The notes below the pieces were generated by a model. That model had not been told where the DNA came from, searched no databases, and was given only the letters and a program-made list of their open reading frames with translations. 63,778 bases of DNA. Source: Pseudomonas sp. BN411. GTDB taxonomy: Bacteria > Pseudomonadota > Gammaproteobacteria > Pseudomonadales > Pseudomonadaceae. The DNA lies in NCBI RefSeq assembly GCF_029871235.1, contig NZ_SSOM01000073.1, forward strand, positions 596,529-660,306. The letters run 5' to 3'. Positions within the stretch are counted from its first letter, which is position 1. Every line of letters starts with the position of its first letter. Made by a program: the position numbers and the translations under genes. Positions 25,853 through 33,777 of this stretch are shown piece by piece.

Positions 25853-26569
25853 TCACCCTTGGTCTGGCTGCGGTCTCTGCCGAGCGCTGTGCAACATGTG
25901 CAGGGTGATCTTGCGTACTTCGGCCTTGCTGGTTTCGATATGGGTCCTCAGCAATTGCTGTGCCTCTTCGCATCGACGACCGGCGATGGCCTGGAGAATT
26001 ACCGTGTGTTCGGCGTAGGTGGCGTCGATGCGTGGCGCCTGGGTGAAGTCCAGGCTGCGGATGATGCGGATCTTTTCGCTGACTTCGCGGTGGATTCGGG
26101 CCATCTCGCGGTTGCCGGCCGCTTCCACCAACTGGCAGTGGAAATCCTCGTCCAGGCGCGACACCTCGAAGCCGTCGTCCGGTCGCGGTTGCACCATCCA
26201 GGTGCGACCGAGCTGTTGCAGTGCTTCGGGTTGCTCCTCGGTAGGGCGGGTGCAGTGGCGACGTACCGCCTCCAGTTCGAGGACGATGCGCAGCTCGTAC
26301 AGCTCCTCGAAGTGATCGAAGTCGAAGGCCTTCACCTGCCAGCCGCTGCGAAAGCGCACCTCCAGGTAGCCCTCGCGTTCCAGGCGATGCAGGGCCTGGC
26401 GCACTGGCGTGCGGCTGGCGGCCATACGCTCGGCCACGTCGCCTTCGCTGAAGCGGTCGCCGGGCAGCAGGCGGAATTTGCTGATGTCCTCCTTGAGCCG
26501 GGCGTAGATGCGCCCGGCCAGGCTGTCGGGGCGTTCCGGGCGCGTGCTGCGCGGGCTGGCGAGCTCCAT
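25853..26569 (-). CDS. GntR-family (FCD/FadR-type) regulator
   Basis: A 238-residue regulator with an N-terminal winged helix (LAGRIYARLKEDISKFRLLPG ... ASRTPVRQALHRLEREGYLEV, about 17-70) and an FCD effector domain with DEDFHCQLVEAAGN and TYAEHTVILQAI, whose histidines usually hold a metal. It starts 4 bases after the allophanate hydrolase stop, so the two are co-transcribed, with urtA following. It probably senses a urea or allophanate pathway metabolite; the effector is unknown. Confidence 0.87.
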   Translation of the reverse strand: MELASPRSTRPERPDSLAGRIYARLKEDISKFRLLPGDRFSEGDVAERMAASRTPVRQALHRLEREGYLEVRFRSGWQVKAFDFDHFEELYELRIVLELEAVRRHCTRPTEEQPEALQQLGRTWMVQPRPDDGFEVSRLDEDFHCQLVEAAGNREMARIHREVSEKIRIIRSLDFTQAPRIDATYAEHTVILQAIAGRRCEEAQQLLRTHIETSKAEVRKITLHMLHSARQRPQPDQG

Positions 26570-26573
26570 GGCG

Positions 26574-28391
26574 TCAGCGCACCTGGCTGGCAATGAAGGC
26601 GCGCCAACCACCGAAGGCGGTGATGTCGCGGGCGCCTTCCAGTGCGTAGGGCTCGCAGATGAAACCCTTCACCCAGCGTCCATCGGCCAGCTGCAGGTTG
26701 CCGATGCCGAGCGGCGGGGGGATTTCGGCGACGAACTCGCCGAAGCGGGCCTGTGGGACGTCCCAGAGTTCGACGATCAGCTCGGCGCCGTCCTGGTTGC
26801 GGGCCAGCCCCGGCTTGGGTGGCACGGTGCCGGGCAGGGCGAACAGGCGATAGTCGCTGGCGGTGCGGGTTTCTTCCACCAGCACTGCATTGCGGCTGGT
26901 GAGCTGGAAGTTCAGCGGCATACCAGTGAGGTGCGCGCCGACCACCGCGACGCGCACGCAACCCGGTGCCTGCGCGGCGGCTGGCTGGGTCGGCAGTGCG
27001 CGGCTGGTGGCGCCAAGGGGCAGGTCGAGGCTGGCTTGCCAGCGTTTGCCGAAGCTGGCCAGGGCGGCGTCGTGCCAGGCCGGGGCGAGCAGGGTGATGC
27101 CGGCGGGCAGGCCGTCTGCGCGGAACCCTGCGGGCAGTGCCAGGGCGCTGAGGTCGGCGAAGTTGGTGAAGTTCGTATAGGTGCCGAACTGGGCGTTGAA
27201 CAGCACCGGTTCCTCGGCCATCTCGGCGATGCGGCGGATGGTCGGCGAAGTGGGCACCACCAGTGCGTCGAAGGGCGCCAGGGCGTCGTTGATACGTCGT
27301 GCCAGTTCGGCGCGCAGGTACTCGGCGCGGTAGGCGTCGCAGGCGCTGTAGTTCGGGCCGTTGTCGAGGATGCCGCGTACCACCGGGTCCATGGCTTCGG
27401 GTTGGTCGGTGAAGATCGCCCCGGCCGCCACGGTGCGTTCCGCCACCCAGGGGCCCTGGTAGAGCTGCGCCGCCAGTTGGCGGAAGGGGCTGAAGTCGAT
27501 CGGGGTGACTTCGGCACCGAGCGCGCGGAGCCTGTCCAGCGCGGCTTCGAAGACGGTACGGGTCTGCTCGTCGCCGAAGAACTCCAGTGTGTCCGGCACC
27601 GCCAGTTTCGGTTTGGCGGCCATGCCCACCGGAGCACTGTTGGGATTCTGCCGGGAGTAAGGATCGAGGGCGTCGTAGCCGCCACTGATGCCTGCCACGG
27701 TTTCGGCGTCGGCCACGGTCAGGGCGAACACCGAGATGCAGTCGATGGTGCGGCAGGCCGGCACCAGACCGGTCGTGGACAGCCAACCCTTGGTGGGTTT
27801 CAGGCCGACGATGTTGTTGAAACCGGCGGGTACCCGGCCCGAGCCGGCAGTGTCGGTGCCGAGGGCGAAGGGCACCAGGCCACGGGCGACCACCGAGGCG
27901 GAGCCGGAGCTGGAGCCGCCGCTGACGTAGTCCGGGTCGAAGGCATTGGGTACGGCGCCATAGGGGGAACGCGTGCCCACCAGGCCGGTGGCGAACTGGT
28001 CGAGGTTGGTCTTGCCGATCAGGATCGCGCCAGCCGCGCGCAGGTGGGCGACCACGGTGGCGTCTTCGGCAGCTTCATAGGCGAAGGCCGGGCAGGCGGC
28101 GGTGGTGGTCCAGCCGGCGGCGTCGATGTTGTCCTTGATGGCGAAGGGCACGCCGTAGAGGGGCAGACGCTCCCGCTGGCCTTCGGCGGCATCCAGCAGG
28201 GCCGACAGTTCGGTGAGCTGGGCGTCTAGCTGTTCGGTGCTGGCCAGGCTGATCCAGGCGTTGTCGTCCACGTCGAGGCGCCGGAGCAGGGCGTGCAACA
28301 GGTCGGTGGGTTGCAGCTGGTCGCGATAGGCCTGTTGCCAGTCGGCGAGGGTGAAGGCGATCGGGGCGTCGGACATGCTCTGGAGTTCCAT
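26574..28391 (-). CDS. atzF: Allophanate hydrolase (AtzF type)
   Basis: A 605-residue amidase-signature enzyme hydrolysing allophanate to ammonia and CO2. The Ser-cisSer-Lys triad is visible: Lys in PFAIKDNID near 78, SGGSSSGSASV near 152 and GTDTAGSGRVPAGF near 176. A C-terminal allophanate hydrolase domain (about 480-605, VGAHLTGMPLNFQLTSRNA ... KGFICEPYALEGARDIT) separates it from plain amidases. No urea carboxylase is nearby. The ATG at 28391 has TTGGA 6 bases upstream; a second at 28376 (MSDAPIAF) is almost as good. Confidence 0.9.
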   Translation of the reverse strand: MELQSMSDAPIAFTLADWQQAYRDQLQPTDLLHALLRRLDVDDNAWISLASTEQLDAQLTELSALLDAAEGQRERLPLYGVPFAIKDNIDAAGWTTTAACPAFAYEAAEDATVVAHLRAAGAILIGKTNLDQFATGLVGTRSPYGAVPNAFDPDYVSGGSSSGSASVVARGLVPFALGTDTAGSGRVPAGFNNIVGLKPTKGWLSTTGLVPACRTIDCISVFALTVADAETVAGISGGYDALDPYSRQNPNSAPVGMAAKPKLAVPDTLEFFGDEQTRTVFEAALDRLRALGAEVTPIDFSPFRQLAAQLYQGPWVAERTVAAGAIFTDQPEAMDPVVRGILDNGPNYSACDAYRAEYLRAELARRINDALAPFDALVVPTSPTIRRIAEMAEEPVLFNAQFGTYTNFTNFADLSALALPAGFRADGLPAGITLLAPAWHDAALASFGKRWQASLDLPLGATSRALPTQPAAAQAPGCVRVAVVGAHLTGMPLNFQLTSRNAVLVEETRTASDYRLFALPGTVPPKPGLARNQDGAELIVELWDVPQARFGEFVAEIPPPLGIGNLQLADGRWVKGFICEPYALEGARDITAFGGWRAFIASQVR

Positions 28392-28403
28392 CTTGTATCC
28401 AAG
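28392..28403. promoter_or_regulatory. Putative GntR operator at the allophanate hydrolase start
   Basis: CTTG-TATC-CAAG is an inverted repeat directly against the start codon and just downstream of the expected sigma-54 start (about 28407). A repressor here would act as a roadblock. The core recurs before urtA. Confidence 0.5.
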
Positions 28404-28417
28404 TTGGAATTCCCTTG

Positions 28418-28433
28418 AGCAAGGGCGGTGCCA
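28418..28433 (-). promoter_or_regulatory. Sigma-54 (RpoN) promoter for the allophanate/urea operon
   Basis: On the minus strand TGGCACCGCCCTTGCT matches TGGCACG-N4-TTGCW at all defined positions but one (C for G), with correct spacing. Transcription would start near 28407, giving a leader of about 16 bases to the ATG at 28391. Confidence 0.78.
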
Positions 28434-28500
28434 GGTTCCGGAAAGGCGCGTGGTTACTGGCGTCGGGCTGGAAGAATCGGGATTTTCCCAGGCATTGGGC

Positions 28501-28546
28501 GCACCGCGCTGGGGCGCACGAGGGCGCAAGGGGCACTGGCTGGTGC
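28501..28546. promoter_or_regulatory. NtrC-like enhancer sites upstream of atzF
   Basis: GCACC-GCGCT-GGGGC (28501-28515) fits GCACC-N5-GGTGC with one mismatch. A second weaker site, GCAC-TGGCTG-GTGC (28533-28546), has a spacer one base short. They sit about 100-140 bp upstream of the predicted start, the usual enhancer distance. Confidence 0.45.
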
Positions 28547-28558
28547 AATGTGCTGTTC

Positions 28559-28644
28559 GTAGGACGGCGGGCGGCGTTCCGCTGGAGCGCAGCGATACCC
28601 ATCGACCACGGCCCGCATGGGTTTCGTACCTCAACCCATCCTAC
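28559..28644. repeat. Palindromic repeat, GTAGGATGGG family
   Basis: An 86-bp element bounded by GTAGGACGG and CCCATCCTAC, with GGAGCGCAGCGATACCCATC inside. It lies between atzF and the marC-like gene. Confidence 0.65.
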
Positions 28645-28668
28645 GGGGCTGCACTGGAGCGCACGGAG

Positions 28669-29265
28669 CTACAGCACCAGGTAATTCTTCACCCCGGTGA
28701 AGATGATCTGCGCAGCCAGGGCGCAGACGAACAGGCCCATCAGGCGGCTGACGATCTGCAGGCCCTGATCGCCGAGGATGCGTTCGATGCGATCGGAGAG
28801 GTAGAGGATGGCGCCCACGGTGGCGGCGGCGATGGCGATGGCGATAAGGGCGGTGAGCTTGTCCGCCCACTGCACGTGTCCGGCGCCCATGACCAGCATG
28901 GCGCCGATGGTGCCTGGGCCGACGGTGAGCGGGATGGTCAGCGGCACGATGGTGACGTCCTGCTGCACGTTGTCCGCCTGCACCGCCGGTTTTCCCTGGG
29001 CCATGCCCAGGGCGGAGATGAACAGCACGGTGCCGGCGCCGATGCGGAAGGCGTCGATGGTGATGCCGAAGACATTGAAGATGGCCTGGCCGAACAGGTA
29101 GAGCAGGGCACTGGCGATCAAGGTGCCCAGGGCGACTTTCCAGGCGAGCTTCTTGCGCTCCTTCACCGTGTAGCCACGGGTCAGGCTGATGAAGCAGGAG
29201 AGCACGAAGAAGGGGCTGTAGAGCACCAGCATCTTCAGGTAAAGACTGGAAAGGCTTTCGAGCAT
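28669..29265 (-). CDS. MarC-family inner-membrane protein
   Basis: A 198-residue protein with six hydrophobic segments and the MarC pattern: PFFVLSCFISLTRGYT, IDAFRIGAGTVLFISALGM and TIVPLTIPLTVGPGTIG near 108-124. The family (also YhgN/YchE) has no firm function; the early link to multiple antibiotic resistance was not upheld. The ATG at 29265 begins the conserved MLESLSSLYLKML. It is divergent from the gene at 29404. Confidence 0.9.
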   Translation of the reverse strand: MLESLSSLYLKMLVLYSPFFVLSCFISLTRGYTVKERKKLAWKVALGTLIASALLYLFGQAIFNVFGITIDAFRIGAGTVLFISALGMAQGKPAVQADNVQQDVTIVPLTIPLTVGPGTIGAMLVMGAGHVQWADKLTALIAIAIAAATVGAILYLSDRIERILGDQGLQIVSRLMGLFVCALAAQIIFTGVKNYLVL

Positions 29266-29403
29266 GGGGGCATCCGTTCGTGACTGCGAGGGCCGCTGAT
29301 GAGTGTAGAGGCTGCCCTGCCATTGGGCGCACAACTATAACCGCGCCAAGGTCGTCGGCTAACCTGATTCAACCGGGTTGTTTCGTCGCGCAGGGAGCCG
29401 TTG

Positions 29404-29673
29404 ATGGCGCACATGAGCTTCACTCCCAACCTGCAACGTCACCTCGACGTCCCTGAACTGGACGTCGCGGCGGCCACCGTGGCCGAGGCGCTGGAAGCCG
29501 CCTTCGTCGCCAATCCGCGCCTGCGCAGCTACCTGCTGGATGACCAGGGCCGCCTGCGCCGTCATGTGGCGATCTTCGTCGACGCCCAGCAAGTCAGCGA
29601 CCGTCGCCGCCACACTGACCCGGTGGGGCCGGCCAGCGACATCTTCGTTGTCCAGGCGCTGTCCGGCGGTTGA
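29404..29673 (+). CDS. ThiS/MoaD-like ubiquitin-fold protein ending in Gly-Gly
   Basis: An 89-residue protein with a beta-grasp pattern: a short N-terminal strand (MSFTPNLQRHLDVPE), a helix (VAEALEAAFVANPRLRSYLLDDQGRLRRHVAIFVD) and a C-terminal strand DIFVVQALSGG that ends exactly in Gly-Gly. That tail is the activation site of sulfur carriers and ubiquitin-like proteins. No adenylating enzyme or molybdopterin/thiamin gene is adjacent; the beta-propeller gene follows after 21 bases. AGGGAG lies 6 bases before the ATG at 29404. Substrate and partner are unknown. Confidence 0.82.
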   Translation: MAHMSFTPNLQRHLDVPELDVAAATVAEALEAAFVANPRLRSYLLDDQGRLRRHVAIFVDAQQVSDRRRHTDPVGPASDIFVVQALSGG

Positions 29674-29694
29674 GCCGGCACAAGGAGAATCACC

Positions 29695-30774
29695 ATGAGC
29701 CGATGCATCCATGTGGCAAGCCGCAAGGGGCTGCTGCGTTTCGAGCCCGAGGGCGACGGCTGGCGCCTGGTGCGCCAGGACTTTCTTGGCGAACCCGTGA
29801 GCATGCTGCTGGCCGACCCGCGTGACGGCCACCTCTATGCCGCCCTGAACCTGGGCCATTTCGGCCCCAAGTTGTGGCGCTCGGCGGACGCCGGGCAGAA
29901 CTGGACGGAAGTGGCCGCCCCGGCCTTCGCCCCGGCAGCGGAGGGCGAGGAAGGGCCCTCCGTGGAGATGATCTGGTGCCTGGAACCGGGGGGTGCCGAT
30001 CAGCCCGGAGTGCTCTGGGCGGGCACCATTCCCGGCGGCCTGTTCAAGTCCCGCGACCGGGGCAGTTCCTGGGAGCTGGTGGACAGCCTCTGGCAGCGCC
30101 CGGAGCGGGTCAACTGGTTCGGCGGCGGTTATGACCAGCCGGGCATCCACTCCATCTGCGTCGACCCGCGCAACAGCCGGCACCTGACCCTGGCGGTGTC
30201 CTGCGGCGGCATCTGGCACAGCGAGGACGAAGGCGCCAGCTGGAACCACCGAACCCGTGGCATGCGCGCTGCCTACATGCCGCCGGAACGCGCCGAAGAC
30301 CCGGACATCCAGGACCCGCACCGCATGGTGGCCTGCCCGGCAGGCCCAGAGCGACTCTGGGTGCAGCATCACAGCGGCATTTTCGTCAGTTCCGATCGCG
30401 GCTTGAACTGGCGGGAGATCGAGCAGGCCGGTCCCTCTACCTTCGGTTTCGCGGTGGCGGTGCATCCGTCCGACCCGGACTGCGCCTGGTTCGTGCCGGC
30501 GGTGAAGGATGAATGCCGCGTGCCCACCGATCAGCGCCTGCGGGTCACCCGTACCCGCGATGGTGGCAAGCGTTTCGATGTTCTGGAGCAGGGGCTGCCG
30601 CAGCAGCTCTGCTACGACCTGGTGTATCGCCACGGGCTGGACGTGGATGGCAGCGGGCAGTGCCTGGCAATGGGCTCCACCACAGGGCATCTGTGGATAT
30701 CCGAGGACCAGGGGGACAGCTGGAAGCTGGTGGCGGGGCATTTGCCGCCGATTTTTGCGGTGAGGTGGGGGTAG
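29695..30774 (+). CDS. Asp-box (BNR/sortilin-like) beta-propeller protein
   Basis: A 359-residue cytoplasmic-looking protein (no signal peptide) with six Asp-box repeats: SADAGQNW, SRDRGSSW, SEDEGASW, SSDRGLNW, TRDGGKRF and SEDQGDSW. The spacing predicts a six- or seven-bladed propeller, as in exo-sialidases and sortilins. I see no clear sialidase Arg triad, so hydrolase activity is doubtful. It is in an operon with the GG-tailed protein, GGAG 7 bases before the ATG. Confidence 0.85.
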   Translation: MSRCIHVASRKGLLRFEPEGDGWRLVRQDFLGEPVSMLLADPRDGHLYAALNLGHFGPKLWRSADAGQNWTEVAAPAFAPAAEGEEGPSVEMIWCLEPGGADQPGVLWAGTIPGGLFKSRDRGSSWELVDSLWQRPERVNWFGGGYDQPGIHSICVDPRNSRHLTLAVSCGGIWHSEDEGASWNHRTRGMRAAYMPPERAEDPDIQDPHRMVACPAGPERLWVQHHSGIFVSSDRGLNWREIEQAGPSTFGFAVAVHPSDPDCAWFVPAVKDECRVPTDQRLRVTRTRDGGKRFDVLEQGLPQQLCYDLVYRHGLDVDGSGQCLAMGSTTGHLWISEDQGDSWKLVAGHLPPIFAVRWG

Positions 30775-30800
30775 CGGGGCCGGTCAGAGGCCCCTTGGAA

Positions 30801-30852
30801 GATTTGAAGGGCGAACCTGCGGTTCGCATAGCGATTGAAATCGCCCCCACAG
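30801..30852. repeat. Palindromic repeat ending GCGATTGAAATCGCCCCCACAG
   Basis: A copy of the family duplicated at 1-305, with an inner GCGAACCTGCGGTTCGC hairpin. It lies between the propeller gene and convergent retS. A related arm is at 53818-53840. Confidence 0.65.
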
Positions 30853-30888
30853 GGTGGGCTTCAGCCCACCATCAAGGCTGGAGAACCG

Positions 30889-33666
30889 TCAGCTATGCAT
30901 CGCGTGGCGGTCGCGCATTTCCTTCTCGGCCACCCAGTACTCGATCAGTTCGCGCAGTTGCGAGAGTTCCACCGGCTTGGCCATGTGGCCGTCCATGCCG
31001 GCGAGGCGGGCGCGTTCCTTGTGTTCGCTGAGGATGTGGGCGGTCAGGGCGACTACCGGGGTGCGCGGGCGCTGCTCCAGGTTTTCCCAATTGCGCAGCA
31101 TCTCGGTGGCGGTGAAGCCGTCCAGTACCGGCATTTCGCAGTCCATCAGCACCAGGTCGTAGTGCTGGTTCTTCATCGCGCTCAGGGCTTCCTCGCCGTT
31201 GCTGGCAGTATCCGGCTCAAGATTGAGCTTGCTCAGCATGCCGCGGATGACCTTGGTGGAAATGCTGTTGTCCTCGGCCACCAGGATGCGGAAGTCGCTG
31301 GGTACATGCAGCGGTTCGCTGACCTGCGAGCCCGGCAGGGAGATGGCGCCGCCGTCCTTGCGCTGGTTGAGCTCGTCCGCCAGCGTGGTCTTCAGCGTGT
31401 AGCCCGCCACCGGCTTGGCGAGGATGCGCTTGATGCCGGCGTTGCGCGCGATGATCTTGCTCGGCGCGTTGCTGATGCCGGTGAGCATGATGATCAGGAT
31501 GTCGTGGCTGAGGCTGGGGTCTTCCTTGATCTTGGCCGCCAGCTGCATGCCGGTCATGCCGGGCATGTCCTGGTCCAGCAGGACCACGTCGAAATACTCG
31601 CGCAGGTGCGCCTTGGTGCGCAGCAGGGCCAGGGCCTCCTTGCCGGAAGGCACGGCGCTGACCTGCAGGCCCCAGGCGCTGCACTGCTGCACCAGCACCT
31701 TGCGGCAAGTGTCGTTGTCGTCCACCACCAGCAGGCGGGCGCCTTCCAGCGGGCTGTCGAGGTCGGCGGTGGGGCGTATCAGGTGCTGGGCGTCCAACGG
31801 CAGGGTCAACCAGAGTGTGCTGCCCTGGCCGGAGCCGCTCTGGATGCCGAACTCGCCGTTCATCAGGCGTACCAGCTGGCGAGCGATGACCAGACCCAGG
31901 CGGCCGCCGAGCTTGGAGGTGGCGAGGAAGTCGCTGCTCTGCAGTTCTGCGTTGAGCAGCGCCTCGCGTTCGCTGGCGTCCAGGGGCCGGCCGCTGTCCT
32001 GCACGGCGATGCGCAGGCGCGGCTGGGGGGCGCTGTTGTCCAGGGCCACCACCAGGAGGATTTCACCTTCGTCGGTCTGCTTGAAGGCGTTGTCCAGCAG
32101 GCTGAGGAGAATCTGCCGCAGGCGGGTGGGGTCGCCGCTGACGACGCGGGGAACCTGGGGCTGCATGAAGCTGATGAGCTCGACCCGCTGCTGCTCGGCC
32201 TTGGCGCGGAAGATGTCGAGGCAGTCGTCGATCAGGGCATTGAGGTCGAACTGCACGTCGTCCAGCTCGATCTGCCCGGATTCCAGCTTCGAAATGTCGA
32301 GGATCTCGTTGATCAGGGTGAGCAGTTCGTTGCCGGAGCTGTGGATGGTCTGCACGTAGTCGCGCTGCTTGGCCGACAGCGGGGTGCCCAGGAGCAGCTC
32401 GGTCATGCCCAGCACGCCGTTCATCGGGGTGCGGATCTCGTGGCTGATCTTGGCGAGGAACTCACCCTTGGCCTTGAGTTCGGCGGAACTGGCTGCCAGG
32501 GCGCGGCTGGCGCTGAAGGCTTCGTGCTGGAGGCGTCGCTGGCGTTCGCTCAGGGCCATGCTGAGGAACACGCCGCTGATGGTGGAAATCGCCAGCAGGG
32601 CGTAGGCCAGCCAGTCGGACTGCATGTGCCAGTAACCGAACAGGGCCGGCAGGGCGCCGAGGATGGCGATGCAGAACACGCCCAGGGCCAGGCTGAACAG
32701 CCGCGCCGGACGATAGCCATGGCGCCAGTGGACGATGGCGAGGGCGAACATGCTGAGGCTGGCGATGGCGGCCAGTACGTAGACCAGCTGATTGAACTGC
32801 AGCTCGGTGATGATCAGCAGCAGGATCGCGGTCAGGCCGATCATCACGATCTCGCCCAGCAGCAGGCCGGTGAGCGGCGTGCTCGGGCAGACCTTGTGGA
32901 AGAAGCTGACGGTGAAGGCCAGGGCGCAGACCATGGCGGTCAGCATGGCCAGGTTGGCGATCTGCGGCTGCGCGCTCTGCCAGTCGCCCAGCCAGGGTGA
33001 GCTGATGCCCAACAGGCTGATGCCGGTGACCATCAGGCCGCTCTGTGCGGCGGCGAGCCAGAGGCTGACGGCGGCGCGTGAGTACGCGTAGCGCATCAGG
33101 TTGTAATAGATCAGCATGCCGAGGCCGCCGAGCAGCAGGCCGAAGAGCAGCGGACGGGTGTCGTCGGCGGCCATCAGTGCAGCGGATTGCAGCGTCACGG
33201 TGGGGCGCAGGGCGTGTTCCGAGGCCATGCGCAGGTAGAGGTCGAGGGGCTCCTGCTGGACGGGCAGGGGCAGAAGGAAATCGCGGCTGGGCAGCGGGCG
33301 TTCGCTGAAGGGCAGGCGGCTGCCGGTGCGGGTATGGGCTACCAGTTCGTCGCCCTTGAGGACGTAGAGGTCGAGGTAGGCCAGGTAGGGGGCGAAGACC
33401 CGCAGCAATTGCTCGTGCTGGCCGGGCGGAAGCTGGTAGTGCAGCCACAGGGCGCTGTTGCCGCCGGGGGTGTAGAGCTGGTCGAGGTCGATCGGGGCGA
33501 ACTGGGAAAGGGCTTGCTGAGTGCGGATCTCCTGCAACTGCAGGTTGGCACTGGGATCGAGCAGCATGCTCCATTGCCGCTGCTCGGCCGCCTGGGCGGG
33601 CAGCAGATAAATCAGGGCCAGCATCAGACTGGCGATCAATCCTGTGGCAATCCTGAGCCGGGGCAC
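30889..33666 (-). CDS. retS: Hybrid sensor kinase RetS
   Basis: RetS restrains GacS/GacA and so favours acute-infection/motile behaviour in P. aeruginosa. The order is signal peptide (about 1-27), periplasmic 7TMR-DISMED2 domain (about 28-170), seven membrane helices (about 175-380), HisKA with KISHEIRTPMNG near 411, ATPase domain (LLDNAF near 523) and two receiver domains (VVLLDQDMPGMTG near 716; LVLMDCEMPVLDG near 854). About 925 residues. A GTG at 33666 is favoured by AAGGGA upstream and the signal peptide; the longer frame uses TTG at 33708. A RetS name rests on synteny with purD-purH. Confidence 0.92.
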   Translation of the reverse strand: MPRLRIATGLIASLMLALIYLLPAQAAEQRQWSMLLDPSANLQLQEIRTQQALSQFAPIDLDQLYTPGGNSALWLHYQLPPGQHEQLLRVFAPYLAYLDLYVLKGDELVAHTRTGSRLPFSERPLPSRDFLLPLPVQQEPLDLYLRMASEHALRPTVTLQSAALMAADDTRPLLFGLLLGGLGMLIYYNLMRYAYSRAAVSLWLAAAQSGLMVTGISLLGISSPWLGDWQSAQPQIANLAMLTAMVCALAFTVSFFHKVCPSTPLTGLLLGEIVMIGLTAILLLIITELQFNQLVYVLAAIASLSMFALAIVHWRHGYRPARLFSLALGVFCIAILGALPALFGYWHMQSDWLAYALLAISTISGVFLSMALSERQRRLQHEAFSASRALAASSAELKAKGEFLAKISHEIRTPMNGVLGMTELLLGTPLSAKQRDYVQTIHSSGNELLTLINEILDISKLESGQIELDDVQFDLNALIDDCLDIFRAKAEQQRVELISFMQPQVPRVVSGDPTRLRQILLSLLDNAFKQTDEGEILLVVALDNSAPQPRLRIAVQDSGRPLDASEREALLNAELQSSDFLATSKLGGRLGLVIARQLVRLMNGEFGIQSGSGQGSTLWLTLPLDAQHLIRPTADLDSPLEGARLLVVDDNDTCRKVLVQQCSAWGLQVSAVPSGKEALALLRTKAHLREYFDVVLLDQDMPGMTGMQLAAKIKEDPSLSHDILIIMLTGISNAPSKIIARNAGIKRILAKPVAGYTLKTTLADELNQRKDGGAISLPGSQVSEPLHVPSDFRILVAEDNSISTKVIRGMLSKLNLEPDTASNGEEALSAMKNQHYDLVLMDCEMPVLDGFTATEMLRNWENLEQRPRTPVVALTAHILSEHKERARLAGMDGHMAKPVELSQLRELIEYWVAEKEMRDRHAMHS

Positions 33667-33730
33667 GGTCGAGGTCCCTTCGTGGGTGAGTGGCCGGATT
33701 ATAGACAAGGCCTTCTCGGGCGGAATATGA

Positions 33731-33756
33731 CCAAGGCGGCCATCGGGCCGCCTTGG
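33731..33756. terminator. Hairpin after purD
   Basis: CCAAGGCGGCC-ATCG-GGCCGCCTTGG is a perfect 11-bp stem 22 bases after the purD stop and upstream of retS. The T-run on the minus strand is weak, so it may only partly end transcription. Confidence 0.55.
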
Positions 33757-33777
33757 TGAGCACTATTTATTGACTTC

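Noticed and set aside
29695-30774. Exo-sialidase enzyme
   Set aside because: Asp-boxes are structural propeller motifs found in many non-enzymes. I could not see the Arg triad or an export signal expected for a sialidase.
30835-33000. A 721-codon plus-strand open frame opposite retS
   Set aside because: Antisense to a recognisable hybrid kinase; its composition follows the third-position bias of the minus strand gene.
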